Assembly (NCBI RefSeq): GCF_010550675.1
Contig: NZ_JAAGOA010000011.1
Location: forward strand, 62,001-126,000
Length of the DNA: 64,000 nucleotides
Direction: 5' to 3'
Source: Phytoactinopolyspora halotolerans
GTDB taxonomy: Bacteria > Actinomycetota > Actinomycetes > Jiangellales > Jiangellaceae
Position numbers and translations under genes: made by a program. Numbering within the stretch: position 1 is the stretch's first letter; each line of letters opens with the position of its first letter. The notes below the pieces were generated by a model, which did no database searches, was not told the origin of the DNA, and worked only from the letters and a program-made list of their open reading frames with translations. Below are positions 25,604 to 34,491 of this stretch, one piece after another.

Positions 25604-27412
25604 CTACAGTCCGAGCTCTCCCTCGAACTGGCCCTCCTCCAAGCGCTGCTTCACCGCGCTGAGGTAACGGGCAGCATCCGCACCGTCGATGATCCGGTGG
25701 TCGTAGGAGAGCGCCAGGTAGACCATCGACCGGATCGCGATGTTGTCCGCGCCGGTGTCATCGGTGACGACGACGGGCCGCTTGACCACGGCACCGGTGC
25801 CGAGCATGCCGACCTGGGGCTGGTTCAGGATCGGCGTGTCGAACAGCGCACCGCGGCTGCCGGTGTTGGTGAGCGTGAAGGTGCCCCCGGCGATGTCGTC
25901 CGGCTTCAGTTTGTTGGTGCGCGTCCGCTCCGCCAGGTCGGCGATCTGCCGCGCCAGGCCACCGATGTTGAGATCGCCGGCGTTCTTCACCACCGGCACC
26001 ATCAGCCCGCGCTCGGTGTCGACGGCGATGCCCAGGTTCTCCGTGTCGTGGTAGACGATCTCGTCGCCGTCGACGCTGGCGTTGACGATCGGGTACACCT
26101 TGAGCGCCTCGACGGCGGCCTTCGCGAAGAACGGCAGGAAGGAGAGCTTCACGCCCTCGCGCGCCTGGAAGTCCTTCTTCGCCCGGTCACGCAGCCGCGC
26201 GATGCGGGTGATGTCCACCTCGATGACCGTGGTCAGCTGCGCGGACGTGGCCAGGGAGTTGACCATGTGCTCGGCGATCGCCTTGCGGATCCGGCTCATC
26301 TTCTGCCGGGTGCCACGCAGCGGCGACGGCTCGACGGGCGAGGGTGCACCGGCCGATGGGGCCTCGGCGGCGGGCGCGGCCGGAGCCTGCTCAGCGGCCT
26401 TGGCAGCCTCGGCGGCGGCCAGCACGTCCTGCTTACGGATGCGGCCGCCAACGCCGGAGCCCGTGACGGTCGAGAGATCGACGCCGTGTTCGGCGGCGAG
26501 CTTGCGCACCAGCGGCGTGACGTACGGTGCTCCGTCTCCGGACGGTGCGGCTGCCGACGGCTGCTGGGCTGCCTGCGGCGGTTGCTGCTCCGACGCTGCG
26601 GGGGCGCGTTCAGGCTGGGGGGTCGGTGTCTGCTCCGCGGCGGGGGCCTGCGGCTGCGGGGCCTGCTGCTGGGGCTCCTGAGCCTGCTGCGGAGCTTCTT
26701 GCTGGGGCTCCTGGGCCTGTTGCGGGGCCTGCTGCTGGGGTTCGGGTTCGGCGGCGGGTGCGGCGCCTTCTTCGCCGATGATGGCCAGCTCTGCGCCGAC
26801 CTCGACGGTCTCGTCCTCGCCGACCTTGATCTCTTGCAGGACGCCGGCGACGGGGGAGGGGATCTCGGTGTCGACCTTGTCGGTGGAGATCTCCAGCAGT
26901 GGCTCGTCGACGGCCACCTGGTCGCCGGGCTGCTTGAGCCAGCGGGTCACTGTGCCCTCGGTGACGCTTTCCCCGAGTGCGGGCAACGTGACCGGCGTGC
27001 CACCGCCCGCGGGCGCCTGCTGCGAGGCTTGTTCCTGCGGCTGCGACTCTTCGGCCGGCGGCGGCGCGGACTCCGGCTGCGGCGGCGCTTCCGGTTCCGG
27101 AGCTTCTTGCTGGGGCTCCTGGGCCTGTTGCGGGGCCTGCTGCTGGGGTTCGGGTTCGGCGGCGGGTGCGGCGCCTTCTTCGCCGATGATGGCCAGCTCT
27201 GCGCCGACCTCGACGGTCTCGTCCTCGCCGACCTTGATCTCTTGCAGGACGCCGGCGACGGGGGAGGGGATCTCGGTGTCGACCTTGTCGGTGGAGATCT
27301 CCAGCAGTGGCTCGTCGACGGCCACCTGGTCGCCGGGCTGCTTGAGCCAGCGGGTCACTGTGCCCTCGGTGACGCTTTCCCCGAGTGCGGGCAAGGTGAC
27401 AGAGGTTGCCAT
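25604..27412 (-). CDS. sucB: Dihydrolipoamide succinyltransferase (E2), two lipoyl domains
   Basis: Core acyltransferase of a 2-oxoacid dehydrogenase complex, most likely 2-oxoglutarate dehydrogenase. The 602 residues comprise lipoyl domain 1 (Lys43 in STDKVDTE), a Gln/Pro/Glu/Ala linker, an identical lipoyl domain 2 (Lys179), a second linker, the E1/E3-binding domain (~297-337, [16 protein letters not shown]) and the catalytic domain with His572 and Asp576 (SYDHRIIDG). The two lipoyl regions are identical over 297 bp of DNA. GAGAGG precedes ATG 27412. lpd lies just upstream on the same strand (148-nt gap), forming an E3-E2 pair fed by lipA/lipB. Branched-chain E2 is the alternative assignment. 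Confidence 0.92.
   Translation of the reverse strand: MATSVTLPALGESVTEGTVTRWLKQPGDQVAVDEPLLEISTDKVDTEIPSPVAGVLQEIKVGEDETVEVGAELAIIGEEGAAPAAEPEPQQQAPQQAQEPQQEAPEPEAPPQPESAPPPAEESQPQEQASQQAPAGGGTPVTLPALGESVTEGTVTRWLKQPGDQVAVDEPLLEISTDKVDTEIPSPVAGVLQEIKVGEDETVEVGAELAIIGEEGAAPAAEPEPQQQAPQQAQEPQQEAPQQAQEPQQQAPQPQAPAAEQTPTPQPERAPAASEQQPPQAAQQPSAAAPSGDGAPYVTPLVRKLAAEHGVDLSTVTGSGVGGRIRKQDVLAAAEAAKAAEQAPAAPAAEAPSAGAPSPVEPSPLRGTRQKMSRIRKAIAEHMVNSLATSAQLTTVIEVDITRIARLRDRAKKDFQAREGVKLSFLPFFAKAAVEALKVYPIVNASVDGDEIVYHDTENLGIAVDTERGLMVPVVKNAGDLNIGGLARQIADLAERTRTNKLKPDDIAGGTFTLTNTGSRGALFDTPILNQPQVGMLGTGAVVKRPVVVTDDTGADNIAIRSMVYLALSYDHRIIDGADAARYLSAVKQRLEEGQFEGELGL
26690..26986. repeat. 297-bp perfect direct repeat in sucB, copy A (lipoyl domain 2)
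   Basis: Identical base for base to 27098-27394 (offset 408 = 136 codons), covering lipoyl domain 2 and part of the linker. Differences resume immediately on both sides. Confidence 0.95.
27098..27394. repeat. 297-bp perfect direct repeat in sucB, copy B (lipoyl domain 1)
   Basis: Second member of the repeat, covering lipoyl domain 1 and the same part of its linker. Silent sites are also identical, which indicates recent duplication or ongoing gene conversion. Confidence 0.95.
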
Positions 27413-27560
27413 CGTCAGTCCTCTCGAACGTCTCTTACGCCATTTGAGCCTATGCGAGGCGTGCCAGCAACATGAGCGTATATGGCGTCTGCTTGTGGTC
27501 TGTCACAGGCCTCCTGTGACCGCCGACACAGGCGATTCTGTGCGTCCATGATCTCGGATG

Positions 27561-28946
27561 TCAGCCGTGTACGTGCAGCGGCTTGCCGGCCAGGGCGAGA
27601 TGCGCCTCGCCCAGTGCCTCGCTCTGGGTCGGATGCGGGTGGATGAGTGGGGCGACGTCGTCCGGCAGCGCTTCCCAGTTGTAGATGAGCTGGGCCTCGC
27701 CGATAAGCTCACCGACCCGGGCGCCCACCAGGTGGATGCCCAGCACCGGGCCGTCTTTCTCCCGCACGAGCTTGGCGAAGCCTTGGGTGCCCAAGATCTG
27801 GCTCTTGCCGTTGCCGGCCAGGTTGTAGTCGAGCGTCTCGACGGCGTCATCGCCAAGCCGTTCGCGTGCCTGGGCCTCGGTGAGCCCGACGGAGGCGACC
27901 TCGGGGTCGGAGTAGGTGACGCGCGGGATGCCCGCGTCGTCGACCGGCGCCGGGGTGAGCCCGGCGATCTCCTCGGCGACGAAGATTCCATGTGCGAATC
28001 CGCGATGCGCGAGTTGCAGGCCGCGCACCACATCGCCGACGGCGAACACGCCTGGTACGCCGGTGCGCAGGCGCTCGTCGGCGCCGACGAAGCCGTCGTC
28101 CAGGGTGATTCCCGCCTGTTCATAGCCGAGGTCTTCGGTGACGGGGCCACGACCGACGGCCACCAGAACCGTCTCCGCGTCGATCGTCTCGCCGCCCTCC
28201 AAGGTGACGGCGACGCCATCGTCTCGCCGCTGCACGTCGGCGACGCGAGCGCCGGTCTTGATGGTCATGCCACGCTTGCGGAAGGCCCGCTCGACAGCCT
28301 TCGAACAGGCCTCGTCCTCGCCGGGGAGCAGCCGCGGCAACATCTCGACGATCGTGACCTCCGCGCCGAACGACCGCCAGACGCTGGCGAACTCGGCACC
28401 GATGACGCCCCCGCCCAGCACCACCACCGACGTCGGCACCCGCTCCAGGGCCAGCGCCTCCGTGCTGCTCAGCACCCGAGTGCCGTCGATGTCCAGGCCA
28501 GGCAGGCTGCGGGCACGCGAGCCGGTGGCCAGCACCACATGGGCGCCGGTATACCGAGTGCCGCCGACGTCGACCGTATGCGCGTCGGCCAGCCGTCCGG
28601 CGCCTTCGAGCACGGTGACGCCGTTGGCCGCCACCAGACCCTGCAGACCCTTGTACAACCGGCCCACGATCTTGTCCTTGTAGGCGTTGACCGCGGTCAT
28701 GTCCACCGACTCGAACGCGGCCTTGATCCCGAACGTCTCGCTGCCGCGGGTGACGTCGGCGACCTCGGCGGCGTGCAGCAGGGCCTTGGTCGGGATGCAC
28801 CCGTAGTGCAGGCAGGTGCCGCCGACCTTGTCCTTCTCCACCAGAGCGACACGCTGTCCGAGCTCGGCGGCGCGGAACGCGGCCGCATAGCCGCCGCTAC
28901 CGCCGCCAAGGACGATCACGTCGTAGTCGCGATCCTCAGCATTCAT
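27561..28946 (-). CDS. lpd: Dihydrolipoyl dehydrogenase (E3)
   Basis: FAD enzyme that re-oxidises dihydrolipoyl groups of 2-oxoacid dehydrogenases and the glycine cleavage system. The 461 residues contain the FAD motif GGGSGGYAAAFRA, the redox disulfide C45/C50 (GGTCLHYGC), the NAD-binding VVLGGGVIGAEFA, the second FAD motif VFAVGDV, and the C-terminal catalytic HPHPTQSE. Start ATG 28946 has GGGAG 5 nt upstream; earlier in-frame codons lack one. It precedes sucB on the same strand. Confidence 0.96.
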   Translation of the reverse strand: MNAEDRDYDVIVLGGGSGGYAAAFRAAELGQRVALVEKDKVGGTCLHYGCIPTKALLHAAEVADVTRGSETFGIKAAFESVDMTAVNAYKDKIVGRLYKGLQGLVAANGVTVLEGAGRLADAHTVDVGGTRYTGAHVVLATGSRARSLPGLDIDGTRVLSSTEALALERVPTSVVVLGGGVIGAEFASVWRSFGAEVTIVEMLPRLLPGEDEACSKAVERAFRKRGMTIKTGARVADVQRRDDGVAVTLEGGETIDAETVLVAVGRGPVTEDLGYEQAGITLDDGFVGADERLRTGVPGVFAVGDVVRGLQLAHRGFAHGIFVAEEIAGLTPAPVDDAGIPRVTYSDPEVASVGLTEAQARERLGDDAVETLDYNLAGNGKSQILGTQGFAKLVREKDGPVLGIHLVGARVGELIGEAQLIYNWEALPDDVAPLIHPHPTQSEALGEAHLALAGKPLHVHG

Positions 28947-29219
28947 GCTCACTCCCATTCCCCGCGATCGCCAACCCATTGATCCGGCATGACGCGGCCG
29001 ACCGTTGGTGACATCGGATAGACCTGTCAGGACGATCCTGTCACCCCGGACCGAGCGGTGCGACGGTCGCCCTGCCGCGCGCCGACACCGCCGCTCCAGC
29101 GGGCGACACGGCCGCTCCGAGGGACGACACAGCCGGTCGGGGGACCATGCGGATGATCCGGATGGAACACACGCGGTACTGTCAGGAGTTCAACAGACAG
29201 CTCAACGGAAGGTGTGATG

Positions 29220-29543
29220 ATGCGGTGGTTCGGCCGGCGACGCAAGAGCGCTGAAGGCAGCTTGGACAGGGCCGCCGACGACGCCGACATCAAGCATCTC
29301 AAGGAATTCGCCAGCTCTCGGCACGGTGTCGAGGCGTTCGTCGAGCCGCCGACCACCATGACCGCCACCACCGTGGTGTTCGTCGCCCATGACGGCGAGT
29401 GGACCCGCCGACGGGTGAAGGACGCGGCCGCTGCCCACGATCTGGCCCGCAAGCTCGGCATACCGGCATACGACGCCCAGGTGGTCGGCTACCCGCAACG
29501 GATGCGGGAGTGGAACCGCAAGACCGGGGGGCGCGGGGTGTGA
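29220..29543 (+). CDS. Small conserved actinobacterial protein of unknown function
   Basis: A 107-residue protein beginning RWFGRRRKSAEG with no membrane segment. The centre (TTMTATTVVFVAHDGEWTRRRV) looks like a beta hairpin, followed by a helix (DAAAAHDLARKLG) and YDAQVVGYPQRMREWN. I recognise it only as a conserved gene found beside lpd/pepA in actinomycetes. GGAAGG (29207-29212) best fits ATG 29220; GTG 29214 and ATG 29217 are also in frame. It ends at a palindromic terminator. Confidence 0.65.
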   Translation: MRWFGRRRKSAEGSLDRAADDADIKHLKEFASSRHGVEAFVEPPTTMTATTVVFVAHDGEWTRRRVKDAAAAHDLARKLGIPAYDAQVVGYPQRMREWNRKTGGRGV

Positions 29544-29546
29544 CCA

Positions 29547-29572
29547 CCAGCTCGCCCGCGCGGGCGAGCTGG
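29547..29572. terminator. Perfect 26-nt palindrome, convergent terminator
   Basis: Two abutting 13-nt arms (CCAGCTCGCCCGC and its complement) lie between the small gene and pepA, which converge here. Confidence 0.7.
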
Positions 29573-29588
29573 CTGCGCTAGCGATCCG

Positions 29589-31091
29589 TCACAGGCGGCC
29601 TTCCGCGACGTCGTCGACGACCTGCACCAACGTGCGAACGGCGGCGCCGGTCCCGCCCTTCGGGGTGTAGCCGTACGGCTCCGCGTCGTTGAACGCCGGC
29701 CCGGCGATGTCCAGGTGCGCCCACGCGACGCCGTCCGGGACGAACTCCTGCAGGAACAGTCCTGCCTGCAACGCGCCACCGTTGCGGTCGCCCACGTTGG
29801 CGATGTCCGCGACCGCGGAGTCGAGCTTGCTCCGCAGCTCGGCGGGGAGCGGCAACGGCCACATCGCCTCACCCGCGCGCTCGGCGGCGTCGTGCACCTG
29901 GCCGGAGAGCTCGTCGTCGTTGGACATGATCCCGGAGACGCGAGGGCCGAGGGCGACGACGGCGGCGCCGGTCAGGGTGGCGACGTCGACGATCAGATCC
30001 GGCTCGTCGTCGGCCGACCGTACCAGCGCGTCGGCCAGCACGAGACGGCCTTCGGCATCGGTGTTGAGCACCTCGACCGTTTTGCCGCCGTAGATGGTGA
30101 TGACATCGGAGGGGCGCTGCGCGTCACCGGACGGCATGTTCTCGGCCATGGCGGCGTACGCCGTGACCGCCACCCGCGGCGCGAGCTCCGCCACCGCCAG
30201 CACCGCGGCGACCACGGCGGCCGCACCGCCCATGTCGCACTTCATGGTCGCCATGCTGTCCGACGGCTTGAGCGAGAGCCCGCCGCTGTCGAAGGTGATG
30301 CCCTTGCCGACCAGGACGACGTGCTTCTTCGCCCGGGTGGGCCGGTAGCTCAACCGGACCAGCCGCGGTGGGTTGGCCGAGCCCTGCCCGACCCCGATCA
30401 GACCGCCGTAGCCGCCCTTGGCCAGCGCCTTCTCATCGAGCACCTCGACGTTGAGCTTCGCGGCCTTGCCGAGCTTGGAGCTGATCTCGGCGAACACCTT
30501 CGGGGACAGGTCGCGTGGCGGCATGTTCACCCAGTCGCGGGCGCGGTTGACGGCGGTGGCCACCGCCTCGGCGCGAGTCACCGCATCCTTGGCGGCCTTG
30601 GCCTTGACGCCGGGGCCGACCAGCGTCGCGGATTCGAGCGGTTCCTTGGCGGTGTCGGACTTGTACTCGTCGAAGGAGTACGCGCCGAGCAGAACACCCT
30701 CGGCGACCGCCGCCGCCTCGTCCTCACCGTCCACCGGTAGCGCGAACGCCGCGCTCTTGATTCCGCCGAGGGCCCGCGCCGCGGCTCCGGCCGCACGTCG
30801 GATCTCCTCCCGGCGAGCCGGCGTACCGGCCGCACCCGGCGAGCCGACGCCGACGGCGACCACGACCGGGGCCTTCACCTTGCCCATGGTCGGGAGCTTG
30901 ATCACCTCGTCGGCCTTGCCGGTGGCGCCCAGTTGTCTCAGTGTCTCCGCCAGCGTGCCCTTGAAAGCCTTGTCGACAGACTCTGCGCCGGCCAGCAGGC
31001 CCGGCCCGTCATCGCCACTGGTGGTGCCGATGACGACGGCGTCGACCTTGAGCCCGGTGGGATTGGCTGAGGACAAGGTGATGGCAGTCAC
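29589..31091 (-). CDS. pepA: Leucyl aminopeptidase (M17)
   Basis: Cytosolic two-metal aminopeptidase. The 500-residue protein has the variable N-domain and the catalytic domain with LVGKGITFDSGGLSLKP (metal-binding Lys/Asp), DMGGAAAVVAA, the family signature NTDAEGRLVLADAL, and a C-terminal helix. Start GTG 31091 is selected by AGGAG about 5 nt upstream; the frame stays open further but without family similarity. It is transcribed divergently from the VOC-protein gene. Confidence 0.95.
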   Translation of the reverse strand: MTAITLSSANPTGLKVDAVVIGTTSGDDGPGLLAGAESVDKAFKGTLAETLRQLGATGKADEVIKLPTMGKVKAPVVVAVGVGSPGAAGTPARREEIRRAAGAAARALGGIKSAAFALPVDGEDEAAAVAEGVLLGAYSFDEYKSDTAKEPLESATLVGPGVKAKAAKDAVTRAEAVATAVNRARDWVNMPPRDLSPKVFAEISSKLGKAAKLNVEVLDEKALAKGGYGGLIGVGQGSANPPRLVRLSYRPTRAKKHVVLVGKGITFDSGGLSLKPSDSMATMKCDMGGAAAVVAAVLAVAELAPRVAVTAYAAMAENMPSGDAQRPSDVITIYGGKTVEVLNTDAEGRLVLADALVRSADDEPDLIVDVATLTGAAVVALGPRVSGIMSNDDELSGQVHDAAERAGEAMWPLPLPAELRSKLDSAVADIANVGDRNGGALQAGLFLQEFVPDGVAWAHLDIAGPAFNDAEPYGYTPKGGTGAAVRTLVQVVDDVAEGRL

Positions 31092-31235
31092 GGTTCTCCT
31101 GACGTCGTACTCCACAAGTCAAACGTCGATGCTACTCGCCGGTCGGTGCGATGGATCCGGAAGGCCGTACGCACGCCGGACCGCTGTCGCGTTTGTACAA
31201 GACCGGCCGATGCTCACCTGAGCACAATCGGACGC

Positions 31236-31706
31236 ATGAACACGAAGGTCAATCCGATTCCCGAGGGCTACCACAGCCTCACGCCGTTCATCGTCTGTGC
31301 GGACGCCGCCGGCGCGATCGACTTCTACCAGCGGGTGTTCGGGGCGCAGGTGCTCGGTCGTCATGACGGGCCGGACGGGACCGTCATGCATGCCGAGCTC
31401 CGGATCGGCGATTCGATCCTCCAGCTCAGCGACCCGAACCCGGCTTTCGGGCTGGCCGCGCCGGACCCGGAGGCCTCGTCCGCGTCGCTGGTGCTGTACT
31501 GCGACGACGTCGACGACGTCTTCGCGAAGGCCGTGGAGTCCGGCGCCAGCGTGCGCGAGCAGGTGCAAGACTTCGTCACCGGCGATCGGTACGGCAGCAT
31601 CGTCGACCCGTACGGCCGCCGATGGGCGATCATGACTCGTGTGCAGGATGTGTCGCGCGAGGAGGCCGAGCGACGGGTGAACGAGTGGATCGCGGCGTCC
31701 TCGTGA
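31236..31706 (+). CDS. VOC (glyoxalase/PhnB-like) family protein
   Basis: A 156-residue protein with two beta-alpha-beta-beta-beta units: YHSLTPFIVCADAAGAIDFYQRVFGA, MHAELRIGDSILQLSD, LVLYCDDVDDVFAKAVESGA, and DRYGSIVDPYGRRWAIMTR. It resembles the PhnB-type subgroup of uncharacterised enzymes. Metal ligands are not clear, so activity cannot be assigned. It is followed after 35 nt by the S41 protease-like gene. Confidence 0.85.
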   Translation: MNTKVNPIPEGYHSLTPFIVCADAAGAIDFYQRVFGAQVLGRHDGPDGTVMHAELRIGDSILQLSDPNPAFGLAAPDPEASSASLVLYCDDVDDVFAKAVESGASVREQVQDFVTGDRYGSIVDPYGRRWAIMTRVQDVSREEAERRVNEWIAASS

Positions 31707-31741
31707 AATAGGCCGCTGGTCGCGGTCGATAGGCTGCGACC

Positions 31742-33370
31742 GTGCTGGATGACGTGCGCCCCTTCGCCGGAGCCGAGACGGTCCGTGTCGTCTTGCCGGC
31801 CGGCGACGACGCGGACGTGAGCGGGCTTCGTGAACTGATCGTCCGGGAGAGCGCCGAGTTCGAGGCCGAGCTCGGCGCTCCGGTGACGTTTCGTGTGTCC
31901 GAGCACATCGGCCGGAGCCGCCCTGTCGAGTACCCGACCGTGTATGTAGGGCCGTCGTCACATAACCCCGAACTTCGTTCCTGGCGGGCGGCACGCGACC
32001 GCGTCGGTGGTGACGATGGCGGCTCCGACGGCGACGGGCACCACGGTCATGGCGGGTGCGACGGTGACCTGCCCTACGTCGAGATCGACCGGGATGTCGT
32101 CGTCATCGACGCTCCGGGCGGACCCGCCGACGTGCCGGAGGCGATCAGCCTGCTGCGAACCGCAGTGCGCTCACGGCGGATGATCGCCGGTGATTCCCCT
32201 CGAGCCCGGGTCGACGGACGACCGGCCGCCGACGCCGCCGAGGCGGTGCAGCGTGTAGTCGACGAGGTGGCCTGGACGTACCCGTCGTTCGCGCTGCGTG
32301 GCATCGACTGGCCCGAACTGACGAGCCGGTGGCGCGCCCGCGCGGAACAGAGTGATGCAGATCTGGGTGTGCTTCAACAATGGATCGCCGAACTCCGGGA
32401 CCCGCACACCTCGGTGCAGCGCAGCCGGCCGCGAGGGCTGCTGCCGTACACCGCGTACGTCGCGGTCGCGGACCGCCCGGATGTGCCGGGCCCGGATGCC
32501 GAGCCGGTGGTCCGGCTCGGCCACGTGCCGCGGTGGAGCGCCGGGTGGGCCGCCGGCGCGCGCGGCGGTGACACGGTGCGGGTCGTCGGCGATGTGCTGG
32601 ACGCCGCCGGGCTGTTGCGGACCTCCGCAGGTGAGACCCGGACACGCGGGTGGTACGCCGGTCGCCGGGCGATGACGGTCACCCCGCCCGGGCCGGTCGG
32701 CGTCGAGGTGCGCACCCGCGGGGGAAGGACGGTGCGCTGGGAGGAAGAGGCGATGCCGGTGCCCCAACATGTGCCGATCTCCTGGACCCGTCTGTCCTCC
32801 GGCACCGGCTACCTGCGGATTCGCGGCTGGCAGGATGCGCCGTCTTGGTCTGACGCGGTGGACGCGGCGTTCGCCGAGCTGGACCGGTGCGGCCGGATGA
32901 TCGTCGACGTCCGCGGCAACTTCGGCGGAAACCTGGTGGCCGCGCTCGGTTTTCGAGATCGATTCCTGGACGCCCGGACGAGACTGGGATCGATCCGGTT
33001 CAGCGACGGCAGCGGCGGCCTGGCCGCGCCGGCACCGATCGACGGGGAACCGTCCGACGCGCGTCGTTGGCGCCGGCCGGTCCGGTTTCTGCTGGATCGG
33101 TTGTCCTACTCCGCGACGGAGGACGCGCTGCTCGGCCTGCGGGACCTGGATCACGTTCAGTTCTTCGGCGAACCCAGCGGGGGCGGGAGCGGCCGCCCAC
33201 GGTCGGTGCGGCTCATGGCCGGCGTCCGGCTTTCCGTCAGCACCGCGCTGACCTTCGAGAACTCGGGCCGTTGTGTGGAGGGCGCCGGTCTGGCCGTGGA
33301 CGTGGAGCTGCCTCGCGCGGTGCTGGGCTCAGGTCGCGCCGTGGAGGCGACAGACGCATCGTGGGGATAG
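31742..33370 (+). CDS. S41-family (tail-specific-like) peptidase
   Basis: A 542-residue protein. The C-terminal half (about 350-530) has the S41 core: GTGYLRIRGW, CGRMIVDVRGNFGGNLVA, the nucleophile region DRLSYSATEDALLGL, and FGEPSGGGSGRPRSVRLMAG..LSVSTALTFE. The central part (~165-240) resembles the N-terminal helical domain, ending LRDPHTSVQ. The first ~160 residues include a Gly/His/Asp-rich insertion (DGDGHHGHGG). No signal peptide is visible, unusual for this family, so it may act in the cytosol. Start GTG 31742. gcvT follows after 18 nt. Confidence 0.8.
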   Translation: MLDDVRPFAGAETVRVVLPAGDDADVSGLRELIVRESAEFEAELGAPVTFRVSEHIGRSRPVEYPTVYVGPSSHNPELRSWRAARDRVGGDDGGSDGDGHHGHGGCDGDLPYVEIDRDVVVIDAPGGPADVPEAISLLRTAVRSRRMIAGDSPRARVDGRPAADAAEAVQRVVDEVAWTYPSFALRGIDWPELTSRWRARAEQSDADLGVLQQWIAELRDPHTSVQRSRPRGLLPYTAYVAVADRPDVPGPDAEPVVRLGHVPRWSAGWAAGARGGDTVRVVGDVLDAAGLLRTSAGETRTRGWYAGRRAMTVTPPGPVGVEVRTRGGRTVRWEEEAMPVPQHVPISWTRLSSGTGYLRIRGWQDAPSWSDAVDAAFAELDRCGRMIVDVRGNFGGNLVAALGFRDRFLDARTRLGSIRFSDGSGGLAAPAPIDGEPSDARRWRRPVRFLLDRLSYSATEDALLGLRDLDHVQFFGEPSGGGSGRPRSVRLMAGVRLSVSTALTFENSGRCVEGAGLAVDVELPRAVLGSGRAVEATDASWG

Positions 33371-33388
33371 ACGATATGGTGCGGAGGT

Positions 33389-34486
33389 GTGACTGAGACT
33401 GAGACACCCGCGAGAACTGCCCTGTACGACCGGCACGTCGAACTCCGTGCGAAATTCGCGGAGTTCGGTGGCTTCGAGATGCCGCTTCAGTACCAAGGGG
33501 TGGTGGCCGAGCACGAAGCGGTGCGCGAGCAGGTGGGTCTGTTCGACGTCAGCCACCTGGGGAAGGTTCGGGTCACCGGTCCAGGTGCGCGCGCCTTCGT
33601 GGATTCCTGCCTGACCAACGCCCTGGAGAAGATCGGCCCTGGGGAGGCGCAGTACACGCTGTGCTGCGACGAGTCCGGCGGCGTCGTGGACGACCTCATC
33701 GTGTATCTGCGTTCCGATGAGGAACTGCTGCTGGTTCCGAACGCCGCGAACACCACCGAGGTGATCCGCCGGCTGGAGGCCGCCGCGCCGGACGAGGTCG
33801 AGATCCGCGACGAGCGTGCGAGGCTGTCCATCCTCGCGCTGCAGGGGCCGAACAGCGACGCCGTCCTGTCCGCCTTGTGGATCCCGGTCGGCCACAGCTA
33901 CATGTCGTTCGTCGATGCCGAGTTCAACGACGTCCCGATCACCGTCTGCCGCACTGGATACACCGGCGAGCGTGGCTACGAGATCATCGCCGCCTCGGAC
34001 AGTGTCCACGTCATCTGGGACGCGTTGCTCGCCTCCGGGGAGCCGCAGGGCATCACGCCGTGCGGGCTGGGGGCCCGGGACACGCTGCGCACCGAGATGG
34101 GTTATCCGCTGCACGGACAGGACCTCTCCCGGGAGATCAGCCCGCTGCAGGGCCGCAGCGGCTGGGCGGTCGGCTGGTCGAAGCCGGCGTTCTGGGGACG
34201 CGACGCGTTGCTGGAGGAGAAGGAGGCCGGGCCAAAGCGCCGGTTGCGCGGCATCCGGGCGACCGGGCGCGGTATTCCGCGACCAGGAATGGTGGTCACG
34301 GTGGGCGGCGCGGAAGTCGGTGTGGTGACCTCGGGGACGTTCTCGCCGACCCTCAAGCAGGGAATCGGCCTGGCGCTGCTGCCGAGGGACGTCAGCGACG
34401 GCGACGAGGTCGGCGTGGACATCCGCGGCCGCTCGGAGACGTTCGAGGTGGTGCGGCCGCCGTTCGTGAAGACGTCGCCGGCGTAG
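33389..34486 (+). CDS. gcvT: Aminomethyltransferase, glycine cleavage T protein
   Basis: Moves the methylene group from aminomethyl-lipoyl H protein to THF, releasing ammonia. The 365-residue chain shows FGGFEMPLQY, LFDVSHLGKV, RTGYTGERGYEI, the folate-site region CGLGARDTLRTEMGYPLHG, and a C-terminal barrel (SGTFSPTLKQGIGLALLP). Start is GTG 33389 although GGAGG is only 1 nt away; a TATGGT hexamer 8 nt upstream suggests a leaderless mRNA. gcvP and gcvH are not nearby. It supplies methylene-THF from the same glycine pool used for betaine synthesis. Confidence 0.94.
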   Translation: MTETETPARTALYDRHVELRAKFAEFGGFEMPLQYQGVVAEHEAVREQVGLFDVSHLGKVRVTGPGARAFVDSCLTNALEKIGPGEAQYTLCCDESGGVVDDLIVYLRSDEELLLVPNAANTTEVIRRLEAAAPDEVEIRDERARLSILALQGPNSDAVLSALWIPVGHSYMSFVDAEFNDVPITVCRTGYTGERGYEIIAASDSVHVIWDALLASGEPQGITPCGLGARDTLRTEMGYPLHGQDLSREISPLQGRSGWAVGWSKPAFWGRDALLEEKEAGPKRRLRGIRATGRGIPRPGMVVTVGGAEVGVVTSGTFSPTLKQGIGLALLPRDVSDGDEVGVDIRGRSETFEVVRPPFVKTSPA

Positions 34487-34491
34487 GTAGC

